A stretch of 64,000 nt of DNA from Halomonas sp. H10-9-1. Lineage in GTDB: Bacteria; Pseudomonadota; Gammaproteobacteria; Pseudomonadales; Halomonadaceae. Under the pieces are notes generated by a model that was not told the origin of the DNA, ran no database searches, and saw only the letters and a list, made by a program, of their open reading frames with translations. The stretch spans positions 1,116,001 through 1,180,000 of the forward strand of contig NZ_JAMSHO010000001.1 in assembly GCF_040147005.1 (NCBI RefSeq). Reading direction: 5' to 3'. The position numbers were made by a program, and so were the translations under genes. This document shows, in pieces, positions 1 through 9,106 of the stretch (position 1 is its first letter; every line of letters begins with the position of its first letter).

Positions 1-151
1 GACGTTGCGACATATAGAGCGTGACCTGTTGGCTGGTGACCGCCATACCGGCTCCCTGGTGGGTCGGGACAAGCGGTCAAGCTTAGGGCAACCGGTCACA
101 GTAGTTGTCGTCGGCCGGCCAGAGTAATTGTCGCTCTATACTGCGGTATAT
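1..151. other. Left edge, no gene recognised
   Basis: This stretch before the IS3 element has no supported gene. It carries an inverted repeat, TATAGAGCG at 13-21 and CGCTCTATA at 132-140, which could be the ends of an older insertion or of a small palindromic element. Nothing else can be supported. Confidence 0.3.
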
Positions 152-215
152 AGTGGACCCTGAAAACAAGACACTGGTTTAAGATATGCCGAGGCCGATT
201 TCGAAGGGACCAGAG

Positions 216-512
216 ATGTCGAAGCAGAAACGTAACACCCACTCGCCGGAGCTGAAGGCCAAGGTCGCCTTGGAGGCGGTCCGTGGCTTGAAGACGGCCA
301 ACGAAATCGCGCAGGAATTCGGGGTCCACCCTGTCCAGGTCGGCCAGTGGAAGAAGGCGCTGCTGGCTGACTCGGCCACCTTGTTCGACAAGAAGCGGGG
401 TCCCAAGCCCAAGCCTGAATATCAGACCGACGAGAAGCTCTACGGGGAGATCGGCCGCCTGAAGATGGAGCTCGACTGGCTGAAAAAAAAGTCCGGGATC
501 AACCTGCCATGA
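216..512 (+). CDS. IS3-family transposase OrfA (HTH subunit)
   Basis: About 98 residues. The N-terminal half is the helix-turn-helix seen in IS3-family OrfA, with ELKAKVALEAVRG and a VHPVQVGQWKK turn that would bind the element ends. The C-terminal part (IGRLKMELDWLKKK) is the expected leucine-zipper-like dimerisation helix. I chose ATG 216 over the in-frame ATG 186 because AAGGGA lies at a good distance upstream of 216 and nothing like it precedes 186. The last codons overlap orfB by ATGA, and an A8G slippery run lies inside the overlap zone. Confidence 0.85.
   Translation: MSKQKRNTHSPELKAKVALEAVRGLKTANEIAQEFGVHPVQVGQWKKALLADSATLFDKKRGPKPKPEYQTDEKLYGEIGRLKMELDWLKKKSGINLP
483..491 (+). other. 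A8G slippery heptamer for -1 frameshifting between orfA and orfB
   Basis: Eight A followed by G near the 3' end of orfA. OrfB is in the -1 frame relative to orfA, and its frame is open from position 482 to its own ATG at 509. A -1 slip here would give the OrfAB fusion that IS3-family elements use as active transposase. The geometry is seen in the sequence; the frameshift itself is inferred from the family. Confidence 0.65.
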
Positions 513-1447
513 TCCGCCGCAGCTGGATCGATGCGACCGACCAGGTGCCCCTGGCTCGACAGTGCGCGTTGGCAGACGTCGCCAGATCAACGGTTTATGC
601 TCAGCGACAGCCGAAGGTGCCAGCGGATCTGAATATCGAGCTATGCCACGCGCTCGATGAGATCTACACGCGCTGGCCGTTCTATGGCAGCCGTCGGATG
701 GTGGTGGAGCTGGGGCGGCGTGGCTTTCGGGTCAACCGCAAGCGTGTTCAGCGTCTAATGCGCCACATGGGGCTGGCAGGCATGGCGCCAGGCCCTATGA
801 CCAGCCAATCGCACCCAGACCACAAGGTCTATCCGTACCTGCTACGCGGCGTATCGGTCACACGCCCGAATCAGGTGTGGAGCACCGATGTCACATACAT
901 TCGGCTGGCACATGGCTTCGTGTATCTGGTGGCGATCATCGACTGGTACAGCCGCAAGGTGTTGAGCTGGCGGCTGAGCAATACCATGGACGCCGGCTTC
1001 TGCGTCGATGCTCTGGAAAGCGCTCTGCGGCTGCATGGCGCGCCGGAGATCTTCAACAGCGACCAGGGCTCTCAATTCACGAGCCAGGCCTTCACGGGAG
1101 TGCTCAAGGACGCGGGCGTCACCATCAGCATGGACGGCCGTGGCCGGGCGTTCGACAACATCTTCGTCGAGCGGCTATGGCGGACGGTCAAGTATGAAGA
1201 CGTGTACCTGAAGGGCTATGCGAGCCTCGGCGAGCTGACCCTCGGTCTATCCGACTACTTCGCGTTCTACAACGTCCAGCGCCCTCACCAGTCGCTGGAG
1301 AACCAGACCCCGGACGACGTTTATCAGTCGGGCCTCGGGGGCGGCGCTTCCATTCCTGACCACTTCGGTCGTCAGAAGGATGCCGCACAGAACCAAAACA
1401 CAGGGCAGCGCTGTGCAGCTGCAACCATGGCTGAGACGATAACTTAA
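509..1447 (+). CDS. IS3-family transposase OrfB (DDE integrase core)
   Basis: 312 residues, with the DDE catalytic core (rve fold) of IS3 transposases. The first Asp is in WSTDVTYIRL, the second in FNSDQGSQFTS, and the Glu in FVERLWRTVKYEDVY. The HTH_21 type segment precedes the core (IYTRWPFYGSRRM). It starts by ATGA overlap with orfA and is most likely also made as an OrfAB fusion. The reading frame is intact, so the element may be active. Confidence 0.9.
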   Translation: MIRRSWIDATDQVPLARQCALADVARSTVYAQRQPKVPADLNIELCHALDEIYTRWPFYGSRRMVVELGRRGFRVNRKRVQRLMRHMGLAGMAPGPMTSQSHPDHKVYPYLLRGVSVTRPNQVWSTDVTYIRLAHGFVYLVAIIDWYSRKVLSWRLSNTMDAGFCVDALESALRLHGAPEIFNSDQGSQFTSQAFTGVLKDAGVTISMDGRGRAFDNIFVERLWRTVKYEDVYLKGYASLGELTLGLSDYFAFYNVQRPHQSLENQTPDDVYQSGLGGGASIPDHFGRQKDAAQNQNTGQRCAAATMAETIT

Positions 1448-1511
1448 ACCCGTTCGTTTTCTGTCTTGACGATGGGGTCCACTTTAGTATGGATATCCGT
1501 TCCCGGACCAG

Positions 1512-1697
1512 GTGCCCGCCTTCGAAGCGGTAGCAAACAAGGCAGGCTTTCATCGGCTGATGATCGAAAGGTTTTGGCTCGAGATGCTGGTTGGGGACCT
1601 GAGTAGGTCAATAAAAGAGATCAGGAGTGCGGCATTGCAGGAGGAGCTGGATTCCCTGTGCGTTACACTGGAAGTCGCCATGAGGTATTCTGCATAA
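1512..1697 (+). CDS. Short hypothetical ORF next to IS3 right end
   Basis: A 61-codon frame with a GTG start, beginning 28 bases after the IS3 right end. It contains a plausible amphipathic segment (SIKEIRSAALQEELDSL) but no recognised family and no clear ribosome binding site. It may be the 3' remainder of a gene cut by the IS. Low confidence that it is expressed. Confidence 0.2.
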   Translation: MPAFEAVANKAGFHRLMIERFWLEMLVGDLSRSIKEIRSAALQEELDSLCVTLEVAMRYSA

Positions 1698-1790
1698 TTC
1701 GTAATAATCTTATGTATGTGGAAGGCCGAAGAGAAAGGGCCCATACCACTGGCTGGAACGGGCTTGTTGTCATTAAAACCAGGAGGCGCA

Positions 1791-2195
1791 ATGCTGCATC
1801 CGGATCAGTTTCAGGTCAACGAGGCCTGGATCGCGTTCAAGCTGAACGAGTGGCCAGTCCATACGGCGCAAGATGGTGATTTCGATATCGTCGCGTTCAT
1901 GGATGCGGCAAGCTGTTTTCTCCTGAGCTCCAGGCCGGTGCCGGCAACGGGTGAGGGACCTGGAAAGCTGGAATCCCGGCGCTTGTTGAAGCAGGCCAAG
2001 GCCCATAAGAAACGCTGGCCCAAGAAGCTTTTCGTTCCCAAGGAGTGGCCGGCGTCGTCAATTGTCGCCGAGGCGAAGAGGCAGGGTATTGCCGTGGTTC
2101 ATGTTCCAGAAGATCAGCTGCTTTCCTTTATCAGTGATGCGAGAGAGGGATTCAGGGAGAGTGTAATCGGGCCTCGGGTGGGGCCGCATGACTGA
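1791..2195 (+). CDS. Hypothetical protein upstream of phzF-like gene
   Basis: 134 residues of unknown family. I chose ATG 1791 because it is preceded by a strong AGGAGGCG ribosome binding site; the frame is open further upstream but without one. The protein is soluble-looking, with a basic middle part (QAKAHKKRWPKKLF) and the aliphatic run IAVVHVPEDQLLSFI near the end. Its 3' end overlaps the start of the PhzF-family gene by 8 bases, so the two are probably translated together. No function can be given. Confidence 0.7.
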   Translation: MLHPDQFQVNEAWIAFKLNEWPVHTAQDGDFDIVAFMDAASCFLLSSRPVPATGEGPGKLESRRLLKQAKAHKKRWPKKLFVPKEWPASSIVAEAKRQGIAVVHVPEDQLLSFISDAREGFRESVIGPRVGPHD

Positions 2196-3057
2196 CTACT
2201 TTCTGCTCGATGTCTTCACCAACCGAGCCTTTGCCGGCAACCCGCTGGCGGTATTCCCCCGGGCAAAGGGGCTGGATGACGGCATGATGCAGGCTATCGC
2301 CAACGAGCTGAACCTCTCCGAGACGGTGTTCGTCGGTGGGGCAACCGGCCAGCATCGCTACCCCATCCGCATCTTCACACCCACGGAGGAGCTGCCCTTC
2401 GCAGGCCACCCGACGATTGGCACCGCCCACCTGCTGGTGGAACTGGGTATGGCAGAGCGTGACCGTCCTCTGGTTCTCGAGGCTGGCGTCGGCCCACTGG
2501 TAGTGGAGTTCGAGCACGAACTGGCTCGATTTACCACGGCGGCGCCGTTCAGCAGCCTGCCGAGCACCTTGACCCGGGCCTCCGCGGCCGAGCTGCTGGG
2601 GTTGGAGGCGCATCAGGTCCTTGGCGAGCCAGTGCTCGCCTCCTGTGGGCTTCCTTATCACCTGATCGAGCTTGCGTCGCTTGAGGCCATCGCGCGGGCA
2701 CGGCCATCGCCGGGCGTCTGGTCGGATTGGATCTCACCCAGCGGCCACGAGCAGGTCTATCTCTATGCGGCCGGCAAGGAGGTTGGTGCATCACACATCG
2801 TGAGAACCCGGATGTTTTCCACCCCGGGTGGCGTGCGCGAGGATCCGGCTACCGGCAGTGCGGCCGCGGCCTTGGCTGGGCACCTGGCACAGAACAGAGG
2901 AGTTGGTCGATGGCGCTGGCGGATCGAGCAGGGCAGCGAGATGGGCCGCCCGAGCCGCATTCTTGCCGAGGCCGAGCGCACCGCAGATGATCTTTCGATT
3001 CGCATCGCGGGAGAGGCAGTGATCGTGGGAAGCGGCACGCTGCACCTGTCAGACTGA
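2188..3057 (+). CDS. PhzF-family isomerase/epimerase
   Basis: 289 residues matching the PhzF/YddE family (diaminopimelate-epimerase fold, two similar halves). The N-terminal signature FTNRAFAGNPLAVF and the conserved Glu in NLSETVF, the family's catalytic acid, are present, as is ELPFAGHPTIGTAHLL. The C-terminal half has EDPATGSAAAAL. The substrate is unknown: most chromosomal PhzF homologues outside phenazine operons are uncharacterised, and there are no phenazine genes nearby. The gene is coupled to the upstream small gene and followed closely by a membrane-protein gene. Confidence 0.92.
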   Translation: MTDYFLLDVFTNRAFAGNPLAVFPRAKGLDDGMMQAIANELNLSETVFVGGATGQHRYPIRIFTPTEELPFAGHPTIGTAHLLVELGMAERDRPLVLEAGVGPLVVEFEHELARFTTAAPFSSLPSTLTRASAAELLGLEAHQVLGEPVLASCGLPYHLIELASLEAIARARPSPGVWSDWISPSGHEQVYLYAAGKEVGASHIVRTRMFSTPGGVREDPATGSAAAALAGHLAQNRGVGRWRWRIEQGSEMGRPSRILAEAERTADDLSIRIAGEAVIVGSGTLHLSD

Positions 3058-3080
3058 TGATCACCAGATTGGGAGCCACC

Positions 3081-3533
3081 ATGAAACCCTTCTCCATCCT
3101 GCTGATTCGCCTGCTGGGGCTGTATCTCTTCCTGAACACGCTTTTCGTCATCCTTCCGGCGCTGCTGGGTCCCAACGCTGGTGAGCTCTGGTCGGCCGAG
3201 CTGCTGCCGGTGCTGATCGCTACGCTGGCGGTACCGCTGGTGGGCGGCGTGCTGCTGTGGAGCTTCGCCGGCCGGTTGGCGGGGAAACTGCATGGCGGCG
3301 GCGAGGCCGATGTTCGGATCAACGACCATGACCTGGTGCGTGCCGGCACCTTCCTGATCAGCGTCTATCTGGTGGTGCGTCATCTCGGCCTGCTGGTGGG
3401 GCGCTATGCGAGCTCGGGTGACGTGGCCTATGGCGCCCTGGTCGTGGTGGTCGCGGGCCTTGGCATGATGCTGGGCGGAGGGGCTCTCGCGGTGCTTTAC
3501 CGCCGGGTCAAGTATCTGGGGGCAGGCCACTAG
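3081..3533 (+). CDS. Small integral membrane protein, copy 1
   Basis: 150 residues with about four hydrophobic segments: FSILLIRLLGLYLFL, the VLIATLAVPLVGGVLLW region, a segment around LISVYLVVRHLGLLVG, and ALVVVVAGLGMMLGG. It ends with RRVKYLGAGH. The family is not recognised. ATG 3081 is preferred because GGGAG lies just upstream and because the second copy at 15133 starts at the same residue. The two copies are near-identical over the first 60 residues and diverge in a hydrophilic loop. It probably shares transcription with the phzF-like gene. Confidence 0.85.
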   Translation: MKPFSILLIRLLGLYLFLNTLFVILPALLGPNAGELWSAELLPVLIATLAVPLVGGVLLWSFAGRLAGKLHGGGEADVRINDHDLVRAGTFLISVYLVVRHLGLLVGRYASSGDVAYGALVVVVAGLGMMLGGGALAVLYRRVKYLGAGH

Positions 3534-3985
3534 CGAAGGGCGAAAGCTGCGGGGTCGAGGTGAGGGGCGGGGTGTCCTGATATCCCCTTCAGGCGTGATA
3601 GCGCAGCTTGGCGATCAGGCTGGCATCGTCGTTGATCTTGTATCCGTTGGCAGTCGGTAAAAATAAAAAGCAGGAAACATGCCAGATATAATGTGATTGC
3701 TGTATATCCATTGATTCGCAGCAAGATCATCTGGACAGCTCCTTATATGTCGCTTAATGCATTAAGACTAAAGGCTAATATCCTGCCATTTATTTCTAGA
3801 GATAGAAGAAATTCCCGATAATAAACTAGGTTTCCTATCGTATACTTCCTCGCATCCTGGCGGGTGAGCGGCCCTGGCTGCCTGTTCTGCACCGTGGCAG
3901 CTCGCAACGCTGGCCAGAAACAGTTCATGGCTTCCGGTCGCCTCTGGGCGCCGGGGCCCGTTGTATATAGTGAGGTATCGAGATC
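3534..3985. other. Intergenic region with a possible gene tail
   Basis: No complete gene. On the minus strand, 3591-3659 reads as an open C-terminal tail ending INDDASLIAKLRYHA then stop, which looks like the end of a lost gene, perhaps a beta-barrel protein, but this is weak. From about 3640 to 3850 the DNA is clearly AT-richer than its surroundings and could hold the promoter of the transporter gene downstream. No terminator hairpin was found. Confidence 0.35.
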
Positions 3986-5086
3986 ATGACCAAACAGCCC
4001 TTCCTGATCGCCATGACCTTCATGTCGATCATCATCGGCGGCGGCTTCGCCTCCGGTCAGGAGGTCCTGCAGTTCTTCACCGGCTACGGCCTGATCGGCG
4101 TGGCCGGCACCCTGGTCAGCGGGCTGCTGTTCGCCTTTCTGGGCATGCAGATCGCGCGCATGAGTTCGAGCATGCAGGCACGTTCCCACAAGGAGGTGCT
4201 GGTGGCGCTCTTCGGCCGTCGGGCCGGGCTTGCCATCGACCTGGTGCTCTCCTTCTTCCTGTTTGGCGTGGGCGTGGTGATGCTCGCCGGCAGCGGTTCC
4301 ATCTTCGCCCAGCAGTACGGCATGCCGCCGCTGTTCGGCGGCGTGCTGCTCAGCGTGCTGGTGGTCGCCACCCTCTGCCTGCGGGTGCGCGGCATCATCA
4401 ACCTGATCAGCGCCATCATGCCGGTGCTGCTGCTGCTGGTGATGACCATCACCGTCTACTCCTTCTTCTCCAGTGATGCCTCCCTGGAGTCGCTGAACGC
4501 CGCCTCGGGCGAGTTCGCCACTATCAGCGACGGCTGGCCGGTTTCCCACTGGTTCATCGGCGCATTGCTCTACGCCTCCTTCAACATCGCGGTGGGCTTC
4601 CCGATGCTGTCGGTGATCGGCGGGCTGACCTCGGATACCCGCCAGGCGGCGTTGGGCGGCATCCTGGGCGGCGTGGGCCTGGGCGTGCTGATCTTCCTGC
4701 TCAATGTGGGACTCTTTGCCAACCTCGACCGCCTGGTGGGCGTCGAGATGCCGTCGCTGATGCTGGCCAGTGCGCTCTCGCCGGTCGTGGCATTGCTCAT
4801 GTCCCTGGCCCTGATCTGCATGATCTACAGCACCGCAGTGGGCATGTTCTTCGCCTTCACCGCCCGTTTCGCCGCGCCCGAGACCTCCCGCTTCAAGGTG
4901 CTGAGCGTGATCTTCACCGCGGTGGGCCTGGTGCTCAGCCAGTTCGGCTTCAGCGCGCTGATCGGCACCGTCTATCCGATGCTCGGCGTGGTCGGCCTGA
5001 TCCTGATCCTCGCCCTGGGCTACCGCTGGCATCTCTCGCGTCGCGAGGCCAAGGCGCAGCTGGCGAGCACCGCCAACCGCCGATAG
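3986..5086 (+). CDS. YkvI-like membrane transporter (COG3949 type)
   Basis: 366 residues, almost entirely hydrophobic, with about ten predicted membrane segments. The N-terminus FMSIIIGGGFASGQEVLQFF is the signature of the YkvI/COG3949 family in the APC transporter superfamily: a broken first helix with a glycine-rich unwound stretch. The substrate is unknown. The start is supported by a GAGG motif a few bases upstream and by the position of the first helix. It is monocistronic: 450 bp of spacer precede it and a strong terminator follows. Confidence 0.85.
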   Translation: MTKQPFLIAMTFMSIIIGGGFASGQEVLQFFTGYGLIGVAGTLVSGLLFAFLGMQIARMSSSMQARSHKEVLVALFGRRAGLAIDLVLSFFLFGVGVVMLAGSGSIFAQQYGMPPLFGGVLLSVLVVATLCLRVRGIINLISAIMPVLLLLVMTITVYSFFSSDASLESLNAASGEFATISDGWPVSHWFIGALLYASFNIAVGFPMLSVIGGLTSDTRQAALGGILGGVGLGVLIFLLNVGLFANLDRLVGVEMPSLMLASALSPVVALLMSLALICMIYSTAVGMFFAFTARFAAPETSRFKVLSVIFTAVGLVLSQFGFSALIGTVYPMLGVVGLILILALGYRWHLSRREAKAQLASTANRR

Positions 5087-5151
5087 CGCTGGCTCCTGGC
5101 ACTCCAGGAGGTGCCGGGGGCTGGTTGCGGTCAGTTCTTCCCTCGGCGAGA

Positions 5152-5183
5152 AAGGCCGGCCACGGGCAACCGTGGCCGGCCTT
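5152..5183. terminator. Bidirectional hairpin terminator
   Basis: A perfect 14-bp stem (AAGGCCGGCCACGG with its complement) closed by a GCAA tetraloop, with A residues on the left and TT on the right. It sits 65 bases after the transporter stop codon. Confidence 0.85.
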
Positions 5184-5263
5184 ATTCACATCTGGAGAAC
5201 AGGTCGAGTATCCGGCATGGGAAGCGTGGCCACTGCGGGTCTATCCGGTGGCCGCGGGTTCAA

Positions 5264-5320
5264 TCAGATGCCGGTGATCAGGAAGTCGACGGCGGCCATG
5301 ATGCGGTCGAGGTACGGCTG
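5264..5320 (-). pseudogene. ccdB C-terminal stub
   Basis: Read on the minus strand this encodes a tail QPYLDRIMAAVDFLITGI followed by stop. The intact CcdB at 15627-15944 ends YRDQIIAAVDFLVTGI. The match stops abruptly upstream, so only about 18 codons of a second ccdB remain. It lies directly left of the restriction operon, as the intact ccdB lies directly right of it. Confidence 0.75.
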
Positions 5321-5483
5321 GATGCTGCGCGAGCACCTGACCGACTGAAGTGTCCGGTTGGATCCGTTACCTTCGCCCGCTGGCCCCTTCCCCGAATTAG
5401 TGGCAGGCTGAGGGAATATCGGACCCACCCTGCCGAGAGAGTGGGGGAGTCGCGCTCAGGCAATCCGGGAACGGGTACCACCT

Positions 5484-8400
5484 ATGCAGGGACCACCAGG
5501 CCGCGGGGATGGCGGCAGCGCCGGGCAGGATGCCGGCGGCAACTTCGCCTTTCTGGCCGGCCACGACCCAGTCTTTCTCGAGCTCGCCGCCAGCGCCGAG
5601 CGCGCCTTCAGTCACGACCCCAACACCACCCTGATCAAGCTGCGTCAGCTCGGCGAGGCCATGGCTCAGGACATCGCCGCTCGCCTCGGCATCGAGGTGG
5701 ACGAGCGTACCGGCCAGCGCGACCTCCTCTATCGCATCGACAGCGCCCTGGGCCTCGACCCCACGGTGCGCGAGCTCTTCCACACCCTGCGCATCGAAGG
5801 CAATCGCGCCACCCACCAGTTCCGCACCCAGCACCGCGAGGCGATCCAGGGGCTCAAGGTCGCCCGCAGCCTGGCGGTCTGGTTTCATCGCGCCTTTGCC
5901 GACCCCGACTTCAAGCCCGGTGCCTTTCGCCCGCCGCAAGACCCCAGCCGTGAGCTGCGCGAGCTCCAGGCCCAGATGGCGCGCCTGCAGGGCGAGCTGG
6001 TTACTGCCACCGAGCAGGCCGATGCCCAGCGCCAGCTGGCCGAGCTGGAAGCCCGCGAGAAGCAGGAGTACGCCGAGCTGGCCGAAGCCATGGACGAGGA
6101 GGCCCGCGCCTTGGCCGAGCAGTCGCGGGCCCAGCAGGCCGAACTCGAGCGCCGCGAGCGGGAGTTCCAGCGGCGCCTGGCGGAGCAGGCCCGAGAGGGT
6201 GTCGAGGGCGAGCCGCCCCGGGCGCTGCGCCGGCGGGTCGGCCAGGCCGACCGGGCCCTCAACGCCCAATTGGGCCTGGATGAAGAGCTCACCCGCCTGC
6301 TGATCGACCAGCAACTGCAGGAGGCCGGCTGGGAGGCCGATACCCTGGAACTCACCTGGCAGAAGGGCGTGCGCCCCGAGGCCGGCCGGACCCTCGCCAT
6401 CGCCGAGTGGGAGCTGCCCAACGGCCAGCGCGCCGACTATGTGCTGTTCCACGGGCTGGTGCCTATCGGCGTGGTGGAGGCCAAGCGCCAGAACATCGAC
6501 GTGGCCGGCAAGCTTGCCCAGGCGGAGCGCTACGCCCGTGGCTTCGACCGGCGCGGCTTTGCCGGCGGCATCACCCCGGCGTGGGCGGAGGAGGGGCGCA
6601 CCGTCGCCTGGCCCGACGACGCCGAGGGCCATTACCATGTGCCCTTCGTCTTCTCTTGCAACGGCCGGCCCTACCTGCCGCAGCTGGCCGAGAAGTCCGG
6701 CATCTGGTTCCGCGACGTGCGCGAGCCCGGCAACCTGGCCCGGGCGCTGCCGCACTTCCACAGCCCGGAAGGCCTGCTCGACCGCCTCAAGCGCAGCCGT
6801 GCCCTGGCCGAGCAGCGCCTGCGCGAGGAAGGCTTCGGCTACCTGCGCCTGCGCGACTATCAGGAGAGCGCCATTCGCGCCGTGGAGGCCGCCCTGGAGG
6901 CGGGCGCGCCCTGTGCGCTGCTGGCCATGGCCACCGGCACCGGCAAGACCCGCACCATCATCGGCCTGATCTACCGCTTCCTGAAGACCGAGCGCTTCCG
7001 CCGCGTGCTCTTCCTGGTGGATCGCACCGCCCTGGGCCAGCAGGCCCAGGACGCCTTCGACGAGGCGCCGCTGGAGCAGAACCATACGCTTTCACAGATC
7101 TACAACGTCGCCACCCTGGGCGATATGGCCGCCGAGGCTGAGACCCGGGTGCAGGTCGCCACGGTGCAGGCCATGGCGCGGCGGCTCTTCATGGCCGATG
7201 CCCCGCCGCCGGTGGACGCTTATGACTGCATCATCGTCGACGAGGCCCACCGCGGCTATACCCTGGACCAGGAGATGACCGAGGGGGAACTGGCCACCCG
7301 CGACGCCGGCCAGTACCTCTCCCGCTACCGCCGCGTGCTTGACCACTTCGACGCCGTGCGCATCGGGCTCACCGCCACCCCGGCCAGGCACACCAGTGAG
7401 ATCTTCGGCCGCCCGGTCTTCACCTACTCCTACCGGGAGGCGGTGGCCGACGACTGGTTGATCGACCATGAGCCGCCGATCCGCTACGAGACCCTGCTCA
7501 GTCAGAAGGGCATCCACTTCGCGAAGGGCGAGACGGTCAGCCTGATCGATGCGCGCACCGGCGAGGTGGAGAGCGCCGAGTTGGAGGATGAGCTCGACTT
7601 CGAGATCGAGGCCTTCAACCGGCGGGTGATCGCGCCGGAGTTCAACCGCGTGATCTGCGAACAGCTGGCTCGGGAGCTCGACCCCTTCGGCGAGGAGAAG
7701 ACGCTGATCTTCTGCGCCACCGACCTGCACGCCGACATGGTCAAGCGGCTGCTCGACGAGGCCTTCCACGCCCACTACGGCGACGCCTACCGCCAGGCCG
7801 CGGTGGCCAAGATCACCGGCAAGGCGGACAGGGTCGACGACCTGATCCGCCGCTACAAGAACGACAAGTACCCCAACATCGCCATCACCGTGGACCTGCT
7901 CACCACCGGCATCGATGTGCCGCGCATCTGCCACCTGGTGTTCCTGCGCCGGGTGAAGTCGCGGATCCTCTATGAGCAGATGATCGGCCGCGCCACCCGT
8001 CGCTGCGACGAGATCGGCAAGACGGTGTTCACCATCTACGACCCGGTGGATCTCTACGCCGCCCTCGCCGAGGTCAACACCATGCAGCCGCTGGTCAAGG
8101 ACCCCGGCGTGACCCTGGAGCAGCTGCACGAGGAGCTCAGCGACCCGGAGCAGTTGGCGCGGGCCCTGGAGGCCCCCGGCCAGGCGGCCGGAGAGAGCCA
8201 CGCCGATGACGTCCTCGACCAGTACAGCCAGATGCTGATGCGGGTGATGCGCAAGGCCACCAAGCGTGCCGAAGGGCGCGACGACCTGCGCCAGCAGTTG
8301 GAGGCGCTGGAGCAGAGCTGGGGCGTGGCGCCGGAGAGGCTCCACCAGCACCTGCGCGAGCTGGGTCCCCAGGCCGCGGCCAGCTTCCTGCACCAGCATG

Positions 8401-9020
8401 CCGGCCTGCTCGGTCAGGTGGCCGAGGTGAAGGCGCTGCTCGGCAGCGAGCGCCTGCCGCTGATCTACGAGGGCGCCGACGAGTTCAAGAAGCGCACCCA
8501 GGACTACGGCGTGCACGAGAAGCCCGCCGACTACCTGGAGAGCTTCGAGGCCTTCATTCGCGAGCGGCTCAACGACTCAGTGGCGCTGGGCGTGGTAGTC
8601 AATCGTCCCCGGGACCTCACCCGCGGGACCTTGAAGGAGGTGCGCCTGCTGCTCGATGGCGCCGGCTACAGCGAGGCCCGGCTGGAGAGTGCCTGGCGCA
8701 ACGCCACCAACCAGGAGATCGCCGCCAGCATCGTTGGGCATATCCGCCGCGCCGCCCTGGGCGAGGCTTTGGTGCCTTTCGAGCAGCGGGTGCGCGACGC
8801 CATGCAGCGCATCTACGCCCTGCACGGCTGGACCCCCGCCCAGCGCAAGTGGCTCGACCGCCTGGCCAGGCAGCTTACCCACGAGGTGGTGCTCGACCGC
8901 GACTTCATTCACCAGCGCTTTGCCGAGCAGGGGGGAATCAAGCGCCTGGATGCCGTGCTCGACCATCACCTCGACGAGGTGCTCGAGGCCCTCAACGACG
9001 CCCTCTGGGAAGCGAGCTGA
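5484..9020 (+). CDS. hsdR: Type I restriction endonuclease subunit R
   Basis: 1178 residues, the motor and nuclease subunit of a type I restriction-modification complex. Domains in order: an N-terminal DUF4145-like region (to about 130), a coiled coil rich in Glu, Gln and Arg (about 150-260), the PD-(D/E)xK nuclease with ADYVLF at about 317 and EAKR at about 332, then the SF2 translocase with Walker A ATGTGKT (about 483), DEAH (about 585) and GLTATP (about 628). The arginine-finger region IGRATRR is also intact. The start is the only ATG that leaves the NFAFLAGHDPVF family N-terminus in frame, but no strong ribosome binding site precedes it. First gene of the operon. Confidence 0.95.
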   Translation: MQGPPGRGDGGSAGQDAGGNFAFLAGHDPVFLELAASAERAFSHDPNTTLIKLRQLGEAMAQDIAARLGIEVDERTGQRDLLYRIDSALGLDPTVRELFHTLRIEGNRATHQFRTQHREAIQGLKVARSLAVWFHRAFADPDFKPGAFRPPQDPSRELRELQAQMARLQGELVTATEQADAQRQLAELEAREKQEYAELAEAMDEEARALAEQSRAQQAELERREREFQRRLAEQAREGVEGEPPRALRRRVGQADRALNAQLGLDEELTRLLIDQQLQEAGWEADTLELTWQKGVRPEAGRTLAIAEWELPNGQRADYVLFHGLVPIGVVEAKRQNIDVAGKLAQAERYARGFDRRGFAGGITPAWAEEGRTVAWPDDAEGHYHVPFVFSCNGRPYLPQLAEKSGIWFRDVREPGNLARALPHFHSPEGLLDRLKRSRALAEQRLREEGFGYLRLRDYQESAIRAVEAALEAGAPCALLAMATGTGKTRTIIGLIYRFLKTERFRRVLFLVDRTALGQQAQDAFDEAPLEQNHTLSQIYNVATLGDMAAEAETRVQVATVQAMARRLFMADAPPPVDAYDCIIVDEAHRGYTLDQEMTEGELATRDAGQYLSRYRRVLDHFDAVRIGLTATPARHTSEIFGRPVFTYSYREAVADDWLIDHEPPIRYETLLSQKGIHFAKGETVSLIDARTGEVESAELEDELDFEIEAFNRRVIAPEFNRVICEQLARELDPFGEEKTLIFCATDLHADMVKRLLDEAFHAHYGDAYRQAAVAKITGKADRVDDLIRRYKNDKYPNIAITVDLLTTGIDVPRICHLVFLRRVKSRILYEQMIGRATRRCDEIGKTVFTIYDPVDLYAALAEVNTMQPLVKDPGVTLEQLHEELSDPEQLARALEAPGQAAGESHADDVLDQYSQMLMRVMRKATKRAEGRDDLRQQLEALEQSWGVAPERLHQHLRELGPQAAASFLHQHAGLLGQVAEVKALLGSERLPLIYEGADEFKKRTQDYGVHEKPADYLESFEAFIRERLNDSVALGVVVNRPRDLTRGTLKEVRLLLDGAGYSEARLESAWRNATNQEIAASIVGHIRRAALGEALVPFEQRVRDAMQRIYALHGWTPAQRKWLDRLARQLTHEVVLDRDFIHQRFAEQGGIKRLDAVLDHHLDEVLEALNDALWEAS

Positions 9021-9038
9021 TATGTTTACGAAATGCCG

Positions 9039-9080
9039 TTTTTTCGACACGTCCCGCGAATATGTCGATGGCATCGACAT
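9039..9080 (+). promoter_or_regulatory. Shared fic-control module upstream of fic 1
   Basis: TTTTTTCGACACGT, nine bases, then ATGTCGATG, followed by the mirror CATCGACAT. The second half is a perfect 9-bp dyad around one base (9062-9080). The hexamer TCGACA or its complement occurs at 9044, 9063 and 9074. The same module with the same nine-base spacer occurs twice in front of the second fic gene (31546-31577 and 31616-31647). This is most likely an operator for a common regulator. Confidence 0.65.
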
Positions 9081-9106
9081 GACAGCCACTGTGGAGCGGC
9101 ACGAAG

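Larger units (their letters stand above)
152..1483 (+). mobile_element. IS3-family insertion sequence
   Basis: A complete-looking element holding overlapping orfA and orfB. The ends are imperfect inverted repeats: the left end begins AGTGGACCCTGAAAAC and the right end, read on the minus strand, begins AGTGGACCCCATCGTC. Both ends also share a GGTTTAAG-type inner block. I could not find a convincing 3-4 bp target duplication, so the outermost base could be off by two or three. The length of about 1.33 kb fits the family. Confidence 0.85.

Noticed and set aside
5397..7085. 562-codon minus-strand frame across the start of hsdR
   Set aside because: Antisense to a well-supported gene, with a repetitive L/G/A composition.
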